Source: Hoeflea sp. 108 (GTDB taxonomy: Bacteria > Pseudomonadota > Alphaproteobacteria > Rhizobiales > Rhizobiaceae). From it: a stretch of 64,000 nucleotides of DNA. Both the position numbers and the translations under genes were made by a program. The notes beneath the pieces are model-generated. The model did no database searches. It saw only the letters and a list, made by a program, of their open reading frames with translations, and was not told where the DNA came from. Below, piece by piece: positions 26,641 through 34,195 of this stretch. The number at the start of each line of letters is the position of its first letter. Position 1 is the stretch's first letter. The stretch is taken from the NCBI RefSeq assembly GCF_000372965.1, contig NZ_KB890024.1:558001-622000 (forward strand), read 5' to 3'.

Positions 26641-26718
26641 CGAATAGTGAGTAGCGAATAGGGCGGGTCTAGGTCGGAACAGGTCATGGCAATCATTCTC
26701 TACTCACTATTCGCTATT
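26636..26718. repeat. Inverted repeat between efflux adaptor and ATPase genes
   Basis: Two 19-base arms (26636-26654 and 26700-26718) are perfect inverse complements, with a 45-base loop. The motif GCGAATAG occurs three times in the left half, one copy supplying the adaptor stop codon. In transcripts this would form a strong stem between two operon genes. Confidence 0.75.
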
Positions 26719-26750
26719 CCCTATTCGCCCGCTGCCAGAGGCAGCATCCA

Positions 26751-27668
26751 ATGAACGCCATCGACGTCAAGAATCTCGTCAAGCGCTATGGCGGCCGCGC
26801 CGTCGTCGACCATGTCACGATGTCGGTCGCCGAAGGCGAGATCGTCGGCTTCCTCGGCCCCAACGGCTCGGGCAAGACCACCACCATCCGTATGATGTGC
26901 GGCCTGCTCACTCCCGACGAGGGCGAGGGGCAGGTGCTTGGCTACGACCTGCGCAACGAAGGGCTGAAGATCAAGCGCGAAGTCGGCTACATGACACAGA
27001 AGTTCTCGTTCTATGAGGACCTGACGATCGGCGAAAATCTCGAATTCGTCGCCCGGCTCTACAAGCTCCGCCCGGTCGAGACCTATGTCGCCCGCACGCT
27101 GGAGGAGCTTGGGCTGACCTCGCGCCGTAACCAGCTCGCCGGCACGCTGTCGGGCGGCTGGAAGCAGCGTTTGGCGCTCGCCGCCTGCATCATGCACGAG
27201 CCGAAGCTGCTGCTGCTCGACGAGCCCACCGCCGGCGTCGATCCCAAGGCGCGACGCGAGTTCTGGGACGAGATCCACAAGCTGGCGCGTGGCGGTCTCA
27301 CCGTGCTGGTCTCCACCCACTATATGGACGAGGCCGAGCGCTGCCACCGCATCAGCTACATCTCCTATGGCAAGCTCCTGGCAACCGGCACGGTCGACGA
27401 GGTCGTGCGCAATGCCGGCCTCACCACCTTCGTCGTCTCCGGTGCAAGGCTTGACCAGGTAGCTGCAGAACTCGAGGGCCGGCCGGGCGTCGATCAGGTC
27501 GCGCCCTTCGGCAACACGCTCCATGTCGTCGGCTCTGACAGGGCCGCGCTGGAAGCTTCGCTCGCCGATCTCGCGGGCCGCGAAGACATCAAAGTCGAGC
27601 CGGGCGAGACCAGCCTGGAGGATGTCTTCATCCAGTTCATGGCCGGCTCGAAGGACAACATGTCATGA
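26751..27668 (+). CDS. ABC transporter ATP-binding protein (YbhF-like)
   Basis: A 305-residue ATPase. Walker A is GPNGSGKTTT (near residues 36-45), the signature is LSGGWKQRLALA, Walker B is LLLLDEPTAGVDP, and the switch histidine lies in VSTHYMDEAERC. It has a single ATPase domain, whereas E. coli YbhF has two, so it should work as a homodimer with the following permease. It overlaps the permease start by 4 bases. The role inferred from gene order is export of a hydrophobic drug or antibiotic. Confidence 0.95.
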   Translation: MNAIDVKNLVKRYGGRAVVDHVTMSVAEGEIVGFLGPNGSGKTTTIRMMCGLLTPDEGEGQVLGYDLRNEGLKIKREVGYMTQKFSFYEDLTIGENLEFVARLYKLRPVETYVARTLEELGLTSRRNQLAGTLSGGWKQRLALAACIMHEPKLLLLDEPTAGVDPKARREFWDEIHKLARGGLTVLVSTHYMDEAERCHRISYISYGKLLATGTVDEVVRNAGLTTFVVSGARLDQVAAELEGRPGVDQVAPFGNTLHVVGSDRAALEASLADLAGREDIKVEPGETSLEDVFIQFMAGSKDNMS

Positions 27669-28813
27669 AGAGCATCGCCAATGGCCTGTTCTCCTTTGCC
27701 CGCCTCGGTGCGCTCCTGGCCAAGGAGTTCATCCAGATGCGGCGCGACCGCATCACCTTCGCCATGATGCTCGGCGTGCCACTGGTGCAGCTGGTGCTGT
27801 TTGGCTTCGCCATCAACAGCGACCCCAAGAGTCTGCCCGCCGCGCTGTTGACGATGAGCAACGACCAGTACACCCGCGCCATCGTCGCCTCGCTGCAGAA
27901 CACCGACTATTACCGTTTCGACTATGTGGCAAAGACTGCCGCCGAGGCCGAGGAACTGATGGCCAGCGGCGCGGTCGCCTTCGTCGTCACCATCCCCGCC
28001 GATTTCGGCCGGCGGGTGGTTTCCGGCAACCAGCCGCAGATCCTCATCGAGGCCGATGCCACCGATCCCTCCGCGTCCTCAGGCGCGGTGTCGACGCTCG
28101 GCACGGTCGCCAGCCAGGCGCTGCTCAGGGCCCAGGGTATGCAGGCGGCCGCTGCCGAGCAGGCCAAGAGCCAGCTCCAGGTCGTCGTCCATCGCCGCTA
28201 CAATCCCGAGGGCATCTCGCAATACAACATCGTGCCCGGCCTGCTCGGCGTCATCCTGCAGATGACCATGGTGATGATGACGGCGATGGCGCTGACGCGC
28301 GAGACCGAGCGTGGCACGATGGAAAACCTCTTGGCGATGCCGGCGAGCCCGGCTGAGATCATGCTCGGCAAGGTGCTGCCCTACCTCGTGGTCGGCGCGG
28401 TCCAGGTGACGGTCGTGCTGGTCGCCTCCAAGCTGATGTTCGCCATCCCCTTCGTCGGCTCGCTGGCACTGCTCCTGTCGGCCATCCTGGTGTTCGTCAT
28501 GGCGCTGGTGCTGCTTGGCTACAGCATCTCTACGGTCGCCCGCACCCAGATGCAGGCGATGCAGCTCACCTTCTTCTTCTTCCTGCCGTCGATCCTGCTT
28601 TCGGGTTTCATGTTCCCCTATCGCGGCATGCCCGACTGGGCCCAGGCGCTGGGCGAAATCCTGCCGTTGACGCATTTCCTGCGCATCATCCGCGCCGTCA
28701 TGCTCAAGGGCGCCGAACTGCCCGCCGTCGCCGGCGAGATCGCCATCCTCGGTGTCTTCGTCGTGGTCTTTGCCGCCCTTGCCCTGTTCCGCTTCCGCCG
28801 CACGCTCGACTGA
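27665..28813 (+). CDS. ABC transporter permease (YbhS/YbhR-like)
   Basis: A 382-residue ABC-2 type permease. One helix near residues 25-45 is followed by a large extracytoplasmic segment (about 60-175), then five helices with MTMVMMTAMALTRETERGTMENLLAMPASPAEIMLGK as the conserved cytoplasmic coupling region and a C-terminal PLTHFLRIIRAVMLKGA. A single permease in place of the YbhS/YbhR pair suggests a homodimer. It ends the operon; no T-rich terminator is clear in the following 156 bases. Confidence 0.94.
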   Translation: MKSIANGLFSFARLGALLAKEFIQMRRDRITFAMMLGVPLVQLVLFGFAINSDPKSLPAALLTMSNDQYTRAIVASLQNTDYYRFDYVAKTAAEAEELMASGAVAFVVTIPADFGRRVVSGNQPQILIEADATDPSASSGAVSTLGTVASQALLRAQGMQAAAAEQAKSQLQVVVHRRYNPEGISQYNIVPGLLGVILQMTMVMMTAMALTRETERGTMENLLAMPASPAEIMLGKVLPYLVVGAVQVTVVLVASKLMFAIPFVGSLALLLSAILVFVMALVLLGYSISTVARTQMQAMQLTFFFFLPSILLSGFMFPYRGMPDWAQALGEILPLTHFLRIIRAVMLKGAELPAVAGEIAILGVFVVVFAALALFRFRRTLD

Positions 28814-28969
28814 GCTCTTGCACCCGCGACCGGTCTGCTGGAACCTTCGGCAGCCAGGCTGAAACATGACGTCGCAGGATGCGGCTGAAAAATGGCAGCT
28901 GAAGCGGTTGAGTTGCATTCGTCAGGATGCCGCCCCTTTGGCTTCACGCATACCAGGGGAGCTGGCAGG

Positions 28970-29791
28970 ATGTCGCGCAGGGTAATGGCACTGGTTGCTG
29001 CAGCATTTGTCGCCGCCGTCTCATTTGGCGGCGCAGCGGCGTCCAGTTCCGATCTCTACACCACCGTCACGGTCACCAGCGGCACCGCACCCGAGCGCCG
29101 CGCCTTGGGCTTCGGCAATTGCTTCCGCGACATACTGGTCAAGGTGTCGGGCGACCAGCGCGTGCTGGCCGAACCTGCGGTGGCGATCGAGGCTGGCAGG
29201 GCAGGGGAGCTGATTTCAACCTTCGCCTTCCGCGACCGGCTTTCCGGCGTGCCCATGCATGACGAGCAGGGCAGCTACGACCGCCCGCACGACCTCACCT
29301 GTGTCTTCGACCAGGCAAAGCTCGACGCCTTCCTGGCGACGCTGGGACGCAAGCCATGGCTCGAACGCCCGCGCCTGGTCGCTATGGTCGGCATCCGCGA
29401 CATGAAGGGCGCCGAGAGCCTGCTCGCCGCCGATGCCGTCGCTCCACGGGACCAGGACATGCGCACGTCCCTTGCCGCCGCCGCCGAAAGGCAGGGGCTC
29501 GAACTCGTGCTCCCCAGCCAGGCGGCGCTGGTCGCGGCCCATGCTGATATCGGCAAGCTGCCCAAAGCCGATCCCGTGACGATGTCCAGCCTTGCTCGTG
29601 CGGCCGGTGGCGACATGACATTGGTCGGCACGCTCGTCTGGAACGACAAGGCGCTCGGCTGGGTCGCCGAATGGCACATCGCCGGCCAGCCCACGGATTG
29701 GAGCACATCAGGCGTCGGCTTCGACGATGCCTTCCGCAACGGCCTCGGCGGCGCGGCCCAGGTGTTGTCGGGGAACGAGGCACGGAAATAG
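28970..29791 (+). CDS. DUF2066 domain protein, exported
   Basis: A 273-residue protein with a signal peptide (MSRRVMALVAAAFVAAVSFG then GAAAS) and a DUF2066-like body: SDLYTTVTVTSGTAPERRALGFGNCFRDILVKVSGDQRVL and DLTCVFDQAKLDAFLATLGRKPW are characteristic. The function is not known; the family is periplasmic. AGGGGAG precedes the ATG at 28970 by 9 bases, so this start was chosen over an ATG at 28892. It has its own transcription unit after the efflux operon. Region 29792-30020 after it shows no gene. Confidence 0.82.
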   Translation: MSRRVMALVAAAFVAAVSFGGAAASSSDLYTTVTVTSGTAPERRALGFGNCFRDILVKVSGDQRVLAEPAVAIEAGRAGELISTFAFRDRLSGVPMHDEQGSYDRPHDLTCVFDQAKLDAFLATLGRKPWLERPRLVAMVGIRDMKGAESLLAADAVAPRDQDMRTSLAAAAERQGLELVLPSQAALVAAHADIGKLPKADPVTMSSLARAAGGDMTLVGTLVWNDKALGWVAEWHIAGQPTDWSTSGVGFDDAFRNGLGGAAQVLSGNEARK

Positions 29792-30020
29792 AGCTGCCTG
29801 CGTGGTGCCTGTCAGACACCCTGATCCTCCCCGCGAGGGGAAAGCGGATCTTGGTTGGGTTTCGACCGATGAATCCGAAGCTACTGGGATCGTGGAGACG
29901 GGGTGCTGCGCGCGTCTCCTTGCGCTTTGCAGGAAGGGTGCAGGGGCGGGCGTCTGCACGCGCCACGTCTGAAGACGATGCATGACGCTCCTGCAAAGGG
30001 GAAGACAACACGCCCGGAGA

Positions 30021-30344
30021 TCACCCCAGCAGCGATCGTATCCGCTTCTTGCCGCCGGCCTTGCGCCAGGCGTTGAAGCGGTGCGTGGCCGCGGCGAACG
30101 AGATCTTCATCGCCCGCGCCACCGAGTAGCGCGACTTGCCCTCGTCAAACATGCGGTAGCAGCATTCGACGCCCTGTTCAGTCAGTTTTCCGTCGCCACC
30201 CTTGTTGTGTGGGTTAGCCGGGTCGAACATCTCGGTTGGTTGCCGCAGCATGTCCTTAAGGCGCTGCAGATCGGCTTCGATGCTGGCGATCAGCTCGAGC
30301 ACGGGCTTGGTATCGAATTGCGGGGTCTTCTGCTTTGCCGTCAT
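30021..30344 (-). CDS. Small HTH-like protein, unknown function
   Basis: A 107-residue basic protein. The C-terminal segment SRYSVARAMKISFAAATHRFNAWRKAGG (residues 70-97) looks like a helix-turn-helix, and the N-terminus is a charged helix (LELIASIEADLQRLKDML). GAGG precedes the ATG. I recall similar short proteins in rhizobia but not a name. It is divergent from mbfA with 171 bases between the starts; GGCAAT-N10-ATTGCC at 30369-30390 could be its own operator. Confidence 0.6.
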   Translation of the reverse strand: MTAKQKTPQFDTKPVLELIASIEADLQRLKDMLRQPTEMFDPANPHNKGGDGKLTEQGVECCYRMFDEGKSRYSVARAMKISFAAATHRFNAWRKAGGKKRIRSLLG

Positions 30345-30484
30345 GATCGCCTCTATCCTGTGAAGTTAGGCAATATAGGCGAACATTGCCCTATAACAAG
30401 GAAGGCGATCCTCGATATCTGCGCCTGCGGCAAAAAAATGCGGAAGGCGTTCCTGCTTGTTGACCGCGCCATCCTCAGCTTCTA

Positions 30485-30503
30485 GTTTAGAATTATTCTA
30501 AAC
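30485..30503. promoter_or_regulatory. Irr box (iron control element) upstream of mbfA
   Basis: GTTTAGAAT-T-ATTCTAAAC, a perfect 19-base palindrome that contains TTTAGAATTATTCTAAA (30486-30502). This agrees with the published Irr/ICE consensus of rhizobia (TTTAGAA-N3-TTCTAAA). It ends 12 bases before the mbfA start, where bound Irr would repress mbfA at low iron. Confidence 0.92.
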
Positions 30504-30515
30504 TGAGGAATCAGC

Positions 30516-31499
30516 ATGCTCTCCCGTGTCTTCGGCTTCGGCCGCCGCGCCTTCGAGTCCCTGTCCGAACAGGAGATCCTCGCGCTCGCCATTTCCTCGG
30601 AAGAAGACGATGCCCGCATCTACCGCGCCTATGCCGATGGCCTGCGCGACGAGTTTGCGCAATCGGCCAAGGTGTTCGACGCCATGGCCGAGGAGGAGGA
30701 CGGCCACCGCGCCGCCCTCATCGAACTGCACCGCGCCCGCTTCGGCGAGCGCATCCCGCTGATCCGGCGCGAGCATGTCCGCGGCTATTACGAGCGCAAG
30801 CCCGACTGGCTCGTGCGTCCGCTCGGCATCGACAAGGTCCGCGACCAGGCCGAGGAGATGGAGCGTCAGGCCTATCGCTTCTATGTCGAGGCGATGAAGC
30901 GCACGAGCGATGCCTCGACCCGCAAGCTGCTCGGTGACCTTGCTGCCGCCGAGCAGGGCCACGAGTCGCTCGCCCAGCGGCTGGGGGACAAGCTCGTGCC
31001 CGAGAACGTCAAGGACGAGGAGAGGGCGGGCGAGCGCCGCCAGTTCATCCTGACCTATGTCCAGCCGGGCCTCGCCGGCCTGATGGACGGCTCGGTGTCG
31101 ACGCTGGCGCCGATCTTCGCCGCCGCCTTCGCCACCCAGGACACTTGGCAGACCTTCCTCATCGGCTTGTCCGCCTCTGTCGGCGCCGGCATCTCGATGG
31201 GCTTCACCGAAGCCGCCCATGACGACGGCAAGCTGTCGGGACGCGGCTCTCCGCTCAAGCGCGGCCTGGCGTCGGGCATCATGACCGCAGTCGGCGGTCT
31301 CGGCCACGCGTTGCCCTATCTCATCCCGCATTTCTGGACCGCCACCACGGTGGCGGCAATCGTCGTGTTCTTCGAACTCTGGGCCATCGCCTTCATCCAG
31401 AACCGGTTCATGGAAACCCCCTTCCTCCGCGCCGCCTTCCAGGTCGTGCTCGGCGGCGCATTGGTCTTTGCCGCTGGCGTGCTGATCGGCAACGCTTAG
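30516..31499 (+). CDS. mbfA: Iron exporter, rubrerythrin-VIT fusion (MbfA)
   Basis: MbfA is an inner-membrane iron exporter that protects against iron excess and peroxide. The 327-residue protein has an N-terminal ferritin-like domain with paired acidic/histidine motifs (SSEEDDARIYRAYADG, DAMAEEEDGHRAALIEL, AAAEQGHESLAQRL) and a C-terminal VIT1/CCC1-like transporter with helices near 180-325 (DGSVSTLAPIFAAAFA, GISMGFTEAAHDDGKLSG). The domain order matches Bradyrhizobium and Agrobacterium MbfA. An Irr box sits directly upstream. Confidence 0.95.
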   Translation: MLSRVFGFGRRAFESLSEQEILALAISSEEDDARIYRAYADGLRDEFAQSAKVFDAMAEEEDGHRAALIELHRARFGERIPLIRREHVRGYYERKPDWLVRPLGIDKVRDQAEEMERQAYRFYVEAMKRTSDASTRKLLGDLAAAEQGHESLAQRLGDKLVPENVKDEERAGERRQFILTYVQPGLAGLMDGSVSTLAPIFAAAFATQDTWQTFLIGLSASVGAGISMGFTEAAHDDGKLSGRGSPLKRGLASGIMTAVGGLGHALPYLIPHFWTATTVAAIVVFFELWAIAFIQNRFMETPFLRAAFQVVLGGALVFAAGVLIGNA

Positions 31500-31523
31500 C
31501 GGGCACGGCATCGCCGTCTGGGC

Positions 31524-31680
31524 TGCCGGCCATCTCCCCCTCGAGGGGGAGATGGGGTTCATCGCCGGTGGCATTTGACCTGCAAGGTCATGGGCTTTGC
31601 CACGTTGGTGATTGTCGCGAAGTCAATGGCGGCATGATCTCGCCGTTGAGGGAGAGATGCCCGGCAGGGCAGAGAGGGGC
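31524..31680. repeat. MITE-like palindromic element (diverged copy)
   Basis: The left end has a 24-base perfect palindrome at 31531-31554 next to CTGCCGG, and the right end (31636-31680) is an inverse-oriented copy of the same unit. The right end aligns with the 45-base arm at 57585-57629 with a one-base gap and few substitutions. It fills the intergenic space after mbfA. No transposase is present. Confidence 0.7.
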
Positions 31681-31695
31681 GCAAAGGAACGCGAC

Positions 31696-32040
31696 CTATC
31701 CATGCGCAACCCTGCTGTCTGCAGGCGCCTCCGCCCGCTCGGTGAGCCCATAATCCCGCACCACATGCGCAATTCGCAGCCGGTAACTCGCAAACACCCC
31801 GCCGCGCCCGGCGCTCTGCGCCTGGCGATGCTCTTCGGTCGTGCGCCATGCCTTAACCGCCTCCTCGTCGCGCCAGAACGACAACGACAGCAGGTGGCCG
31901 GGGTAGGCGAGGCTCTGGAAGCGCTCGATGGAAAGAAAGCCGTCGATGCCATCGAGCAGCGGCCGGAGGTCTGCGGCGATGCCGAGATAGGCATCACGCT
32001 GTCCTTCCGCCGGTTCCACTTCGAAGATCACGGCGATCAT
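31696..32040 (-). CDS. Antibiotic biosynthesis monooxygenase-fold protein
   Basis: A 114-residue ferredoxin-like ABM-fold protein. The motif MIAVIFEVEPAEGQRDAYLGIAADLRPLLDGIDGFLSIERFQS and the SFWRDEEAVKAWRTTEEHRQAQSAGR segment are typical of the family (cofactor-free monooxygenases, heme-degrading or unknown). The substrate is unknown. Its start overlaps the end of the NIPSNAP gene by 4 bases, so it is the second gene of a coupled pair. The C-terminus is extended by about 15 residues with no clear domain. Confidence 0.8.
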   Translation of the reverse strand: MIAVIFEVEPAEGQRDAYLGIAADLRPLLDGIDGFLSIERFQSLAYPGHLLSLSFWRDEEAVKAWRTTEEHRQAQSAGRGGVFASYRLRIAHVVRDYGLTERAEAPADSRVAHG

Positions 32041-32426
32041 GGCTTCACGCTTTCCTGTTGCTGCATGATCCCCGTCCGAAAAGTCTGCAGCTTTTCGGGG
32101 TCATGCAAGGCCGCATGCGGTCCCGAGGCCAGCTTCAGGAACACGCGATCCTCCCTGAGGATGAATTTCTCCCGCCGCGCGAACTCGTAATTCTCGCGAC
32201 CCAACGGGTCCGCCGCCAGCCTTGCCCGGTAGGCCTCATAGGCCGCCAAGCTGTCGATGTTGTACACACCATAGGCCGTTGTCGCCGAGCCCTCATGCGG
32301 CGCGAAATAGCCGATCAGGTCGGCGCCGCAGCGCGGGATCGCCTGGCCCCAGTTGCGGGCATACTCTTCGAACGCCGCCTTGCCGAACGGTTCGATCTGA
32401 TAGCGGATGAAGCAGGTGATGGTCAT
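32037..32426 (-). CDS. NIPSNAP family protein
   Basis: A 129-residue NIPSNAP protein (dimeric alpha-beta barrel related to ABM proteins). MTITCFIRYQIEPFGKAAFEEYARNWGQ, IPRCGADLIGYFAPHEG and VYNIDSLAAYEAYRARLAADPLGREN are the family pattern. GGAGA precedes the ATG at 32426, which also removes an unsupported N-terminal extension. A TTCGA-N6-TCGAA palindrome lies 29-42 bases upstream. The function of the family is unknown; vesicle or redox roles are reported for eukaryotic members only. Confidence 0.85.
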   Translation of the reverse strand: MTITCFIRYQIEPFGKAAFEEYARNWGQAIPRCGADLIGYFAPHEGSATTAYGVYNIDSLAAYEAYRARLAADPLGRENYEFARREKFILREDRVFLKLASGPHAALHDPEKLQTFRTGIMQQQESVKP

Positions 32427-32450
32427 CTTGGTCTCCGGAAATGTTGGCAA

Positions 32451-32472
32451 CGCTTCGATCGGTATCGAAGCG
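32451..32472. promoter_or_regulatory. Candidate ArsR operator, copy 1
   Basis: CGCTTCGAT-N4-ATCGAAGCG, a perfect 9-base inverted repeat with the core TTCGA-N6-TCGAA. It lies between the NIPSNAP start (32426) and the DUF1127 stop (32491). The same core recurs at 32745-32760. Confidence 0.65.
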
Positions 32473-32490
32473 TCGGGTCGAAAAGACGTG

Positions 32491-32694
32491 CTAGCGCCAG
32501 AATGGTTTTGCGACTTCATGCGTCACGTCGCGGCGGCAAAGGCCGATGTCGTCGAGCTGGTCGTCGGTCAACTCGGAAAGGTCGAGCCGTTGCAGATGCC
32601 GGTCGTAGCCGCGGCAGAGAAACGTAAGCACCCGGCCGAAGACGCCGAGCGGCAGACGCTTCGGTGCGGTGGCGAATTCGGTTTTCGTCGGCAT
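32491..32694 (-). CDS. DUF1127 domain-containing small protein
   Basis: A 67-residue protein ending in the DUF1127 motif LSELTDDQLDDIGLCRRDV (residues 39-57). DUF1127 proteins in rhizobia are small and regulatory, some acting on phosphate, carbon or stress pathways by RNA binding; this member cannot be assigned to a role. It lies between two operator copies, in the same direction as the NIPSNAP/ABM pair and upstream of it, so it may belong to one transcript with them. Confidence 0.85.
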   Translation of the reverse strand: MPTKTEFATAPKRLPLGVFGRVLTFLCRGYDRHLQRLDLSELTDDQLDDIGLCRRDVTHEVAKPFWR

Positions 32695-32741
32695 GGCGAA
32701 CTCCTTTGTCTGGCCGGAGACTACGCCTTGCCTGACGAGAA

Positions 32742-32763
32742 TGCTTCGACTAGCATCGAACCA
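32742..32763. promoter_or_regulatory. Candidate ArsR operator, copy 2
   Basis: TGCTTCGAC-N4-ATCGAACCA shares the core TTCGA-N6-TCGAA (32745-32760) with the site at 32451. It ends 17 bases before the ArsR-type start and 48 bases before the divergent DUF1127 start. Confidence 0.6.
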
Positions 32764-32779
32764 TGGAGGTAGCCGTGCT

Positions 32780-33460
32780 ATGAAGGAAGGTCCCGACATC
32801 GCCCGCATCGCCAGCCTGGTCGGCGATCCGGCGCGCGCCAACATGCTGACCGCTCTGATGGATGGCGGTGCGCTGACGGCGAGCGAACTGGCGCTCGAAG
32901 CCGGCGTTTCGCTGCCCACGGCCAGTTCGCATCTCGCCAAGCTGATGGACGGCAAGCTGCTGACGGTGGCAAGCCAGGGCCGGCATCGCTACTACGCGCT
33001 GTCAGGCACCGAGGTCGCCAACATGATCGAGGCGATCAGCGGCGTCGCCGCCCATTCCGGACCGAAGCGTGCGCGTCCTGGCCCGCGCGACAAGTCGATG
33101 CGCGAGGCCCGCGTCTGCTACGACCACCTTGCCGGCGACCATGCGGTGGCGATGTTCGACCGTTTCCTGGTCGACGAGATCATCGTCCGCAATGGCGAGG
33201 AAACCCGGCTCGGGCCGGCCGGCCCGGGCTTCTTCGCCGCCATCGGCATCGATACCTCAGGCCTCGGCCGATCGCGCCGGCCGATGTGCCGCGCCTGCCT
33301 CGACTGGAGCGTCAGGCGTTCGCACCTGGCAGGCTCGCTCGGCACCGCCATCCTCGACAAGATTCTTGCAGAGAAATGGGCGCGCCGCCCTGCCGGCAGC
33401 CGCGTCGTCGAATTCACCCCGCCCGGACGCAAGGCCTTCGAGAAACTCTTCCTCGCCTGA
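32780..33460 (+). CDS. ArsR-family winged-helix regulator with C-terminal domain
   Basis: A 226-residue regulator. The N-terminal 80 residues are ArsR-like (DIARIASLVGDPARANMLTALMDGGALTASELALEAGVSLPTASSHLAKLMDGKLLTV) and lack the CXC metal motif of ArsR/CadC. The C-terminal half is longer than in classical ArsR (about 100 residues), with a CXXC-type motif in MCRACLDW that could bind metal or sense redox. Upstream lies operator copy 2. The divergent DUF1127, NIPSNAP and ABM genes are the likely targets. The ligand is unknown. Confidence 0.85.
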   Translation: MKEGPDIARIASLVGDPARANMLTALMDGGALTASELALEAGVSLPTASSHLAKLMDGKLLTVASQGRHRYYALSGTEVANMIEAISGVAAHSGPKRARPGPRDKSMREARVCYDHLAGDHAVAMFDRFLVDEIIVRNGEETRLGPAGPGFFAAIGIDTSGLGRSRRPMCRACLDWSVRRSHLAGSLGTAILDKILAEKWARRPAGSRVVEFTPPGRKAFEKLFLA

Positions 33461-33746
33461 AGCCGGATCTGCCGCCGTAGCCTGTCAACCACCTCTGTCG
33501 ATGTAACCGTGCGCCGAAACCTGTGGACAGTTCGGCGACAATGCACCGTTACTTGTGTGGTCCAAAAGGCACATCTTAACCAATGCCGCCTGATCCGGCC
33601 TAAATGCCTAGAAAAAAACACTATTCAGCCGCGATCGGCCGCATTTTCACACGAAGATTAACATCGCGTTCACCGAAGATTCACAACCGCCGGCTATGAT
33701 CGCTTTCACGTTCGGGACGAGCCCCGGGCGGACAGGGATAAGAACA
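33461..33746. other. Intergenic stretch without a supported gene
   Basis: This span separates the ArsR gene and the small ORF at 33747. I see no coding frame with a ribosome site, no clear terminator and no RNA gene. It is lower in GC than neighbours near 33600-33700. Confidence 0.4.
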
Positions 33747-33899
33747 ATGGCTATCTGGAACCAACTCACTCACGCCGCTGTGGCGTTTCGCGAATTCATC
33801 GCCCCGACCTATCGCCCCGAGCGCCACTACATGCGCGGCCCGGGCCCGGCTTGTGCCCGTCGCGAGCACCAGCTTCATACCCGCGTGACGATCCACTGA
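33747..33899 (+). CDS. Possible small basic protein, 50 residues
   Basis: A short reading frame encodes MAIWNQLTHAAVAFREFIAP followed by an Arg/His-rich tail. AGGGATAAG precedes the ATG, a weak ribosome site. The sequence has no recognisable domain. Its composition and the absence of any other gene in this 735-base stretch make it plausible, but not proven. The adjacent 34-residue frame begins 3 bases after its stop. Confidence 0.4.
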   Translation: MAIWNQLTHAAVAFREFIAPTYRPERHYMRGPGPACARREHQLHTRVTIH

Positions 33900-33901
33900 T
33901 T

Positions 33902-34006
33902 ATGACCGTCACCTCGCGCCACGAAAGCCGCAAATCGCGGCCGACAACCGACCACCGTAGCACCACGCTGCGCGGCGAACGCCGCGCTTTGTCCACCCGC
34001 CTTTAA
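33902..34006 (+). CDS. Possible 34-residue Arg-rich peptide
   Basis: The frame MTVTSRHESRKSRP... begins 2 bases after the stop of the preceding small frame and reads 34 residues to TAA at 34004-34006. It is rich in Arg, Ser and Thr. There is no ribosome site of its own, so it could be translated by coupling, or it is a chance ORF. Confidence 0.25.
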   Translation: MTVTSRHESRKSRPTTDHRSTTLRGERRALSTRL

Positions 34007-34021
34007 AGGTCTTGCGGCACC

Positions 34022-34041
34022 GCGCGTCCAATCGGACGCGC
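34022..34041. repeat. Hairpin repeat, copy 1
   Basis: GCGCGTCC-N4-GGACGCGC, an 8-base stem, followed by AAAGACGCT. The pattern is shared with the longer repeat at 34855-34950 (inverse orientation). It sits in the 190 bases before the end of the GST gene. Confidence 0.5.
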
Positions 34042-34195
34042 AAAGACGCTGCACACCTTGAACCCTGCCGCGGCGAAAGTCCGGCGTCCACGCCCCCACA
34101 TCGCTGCACCGCCGCCTGCCGGAACTCCAATTCCGGCCAGCGGCAGCGCCTTGGCGCGTCAGTCCGAAAGCCCGACGGGCCTTCGGATCGCTGTC

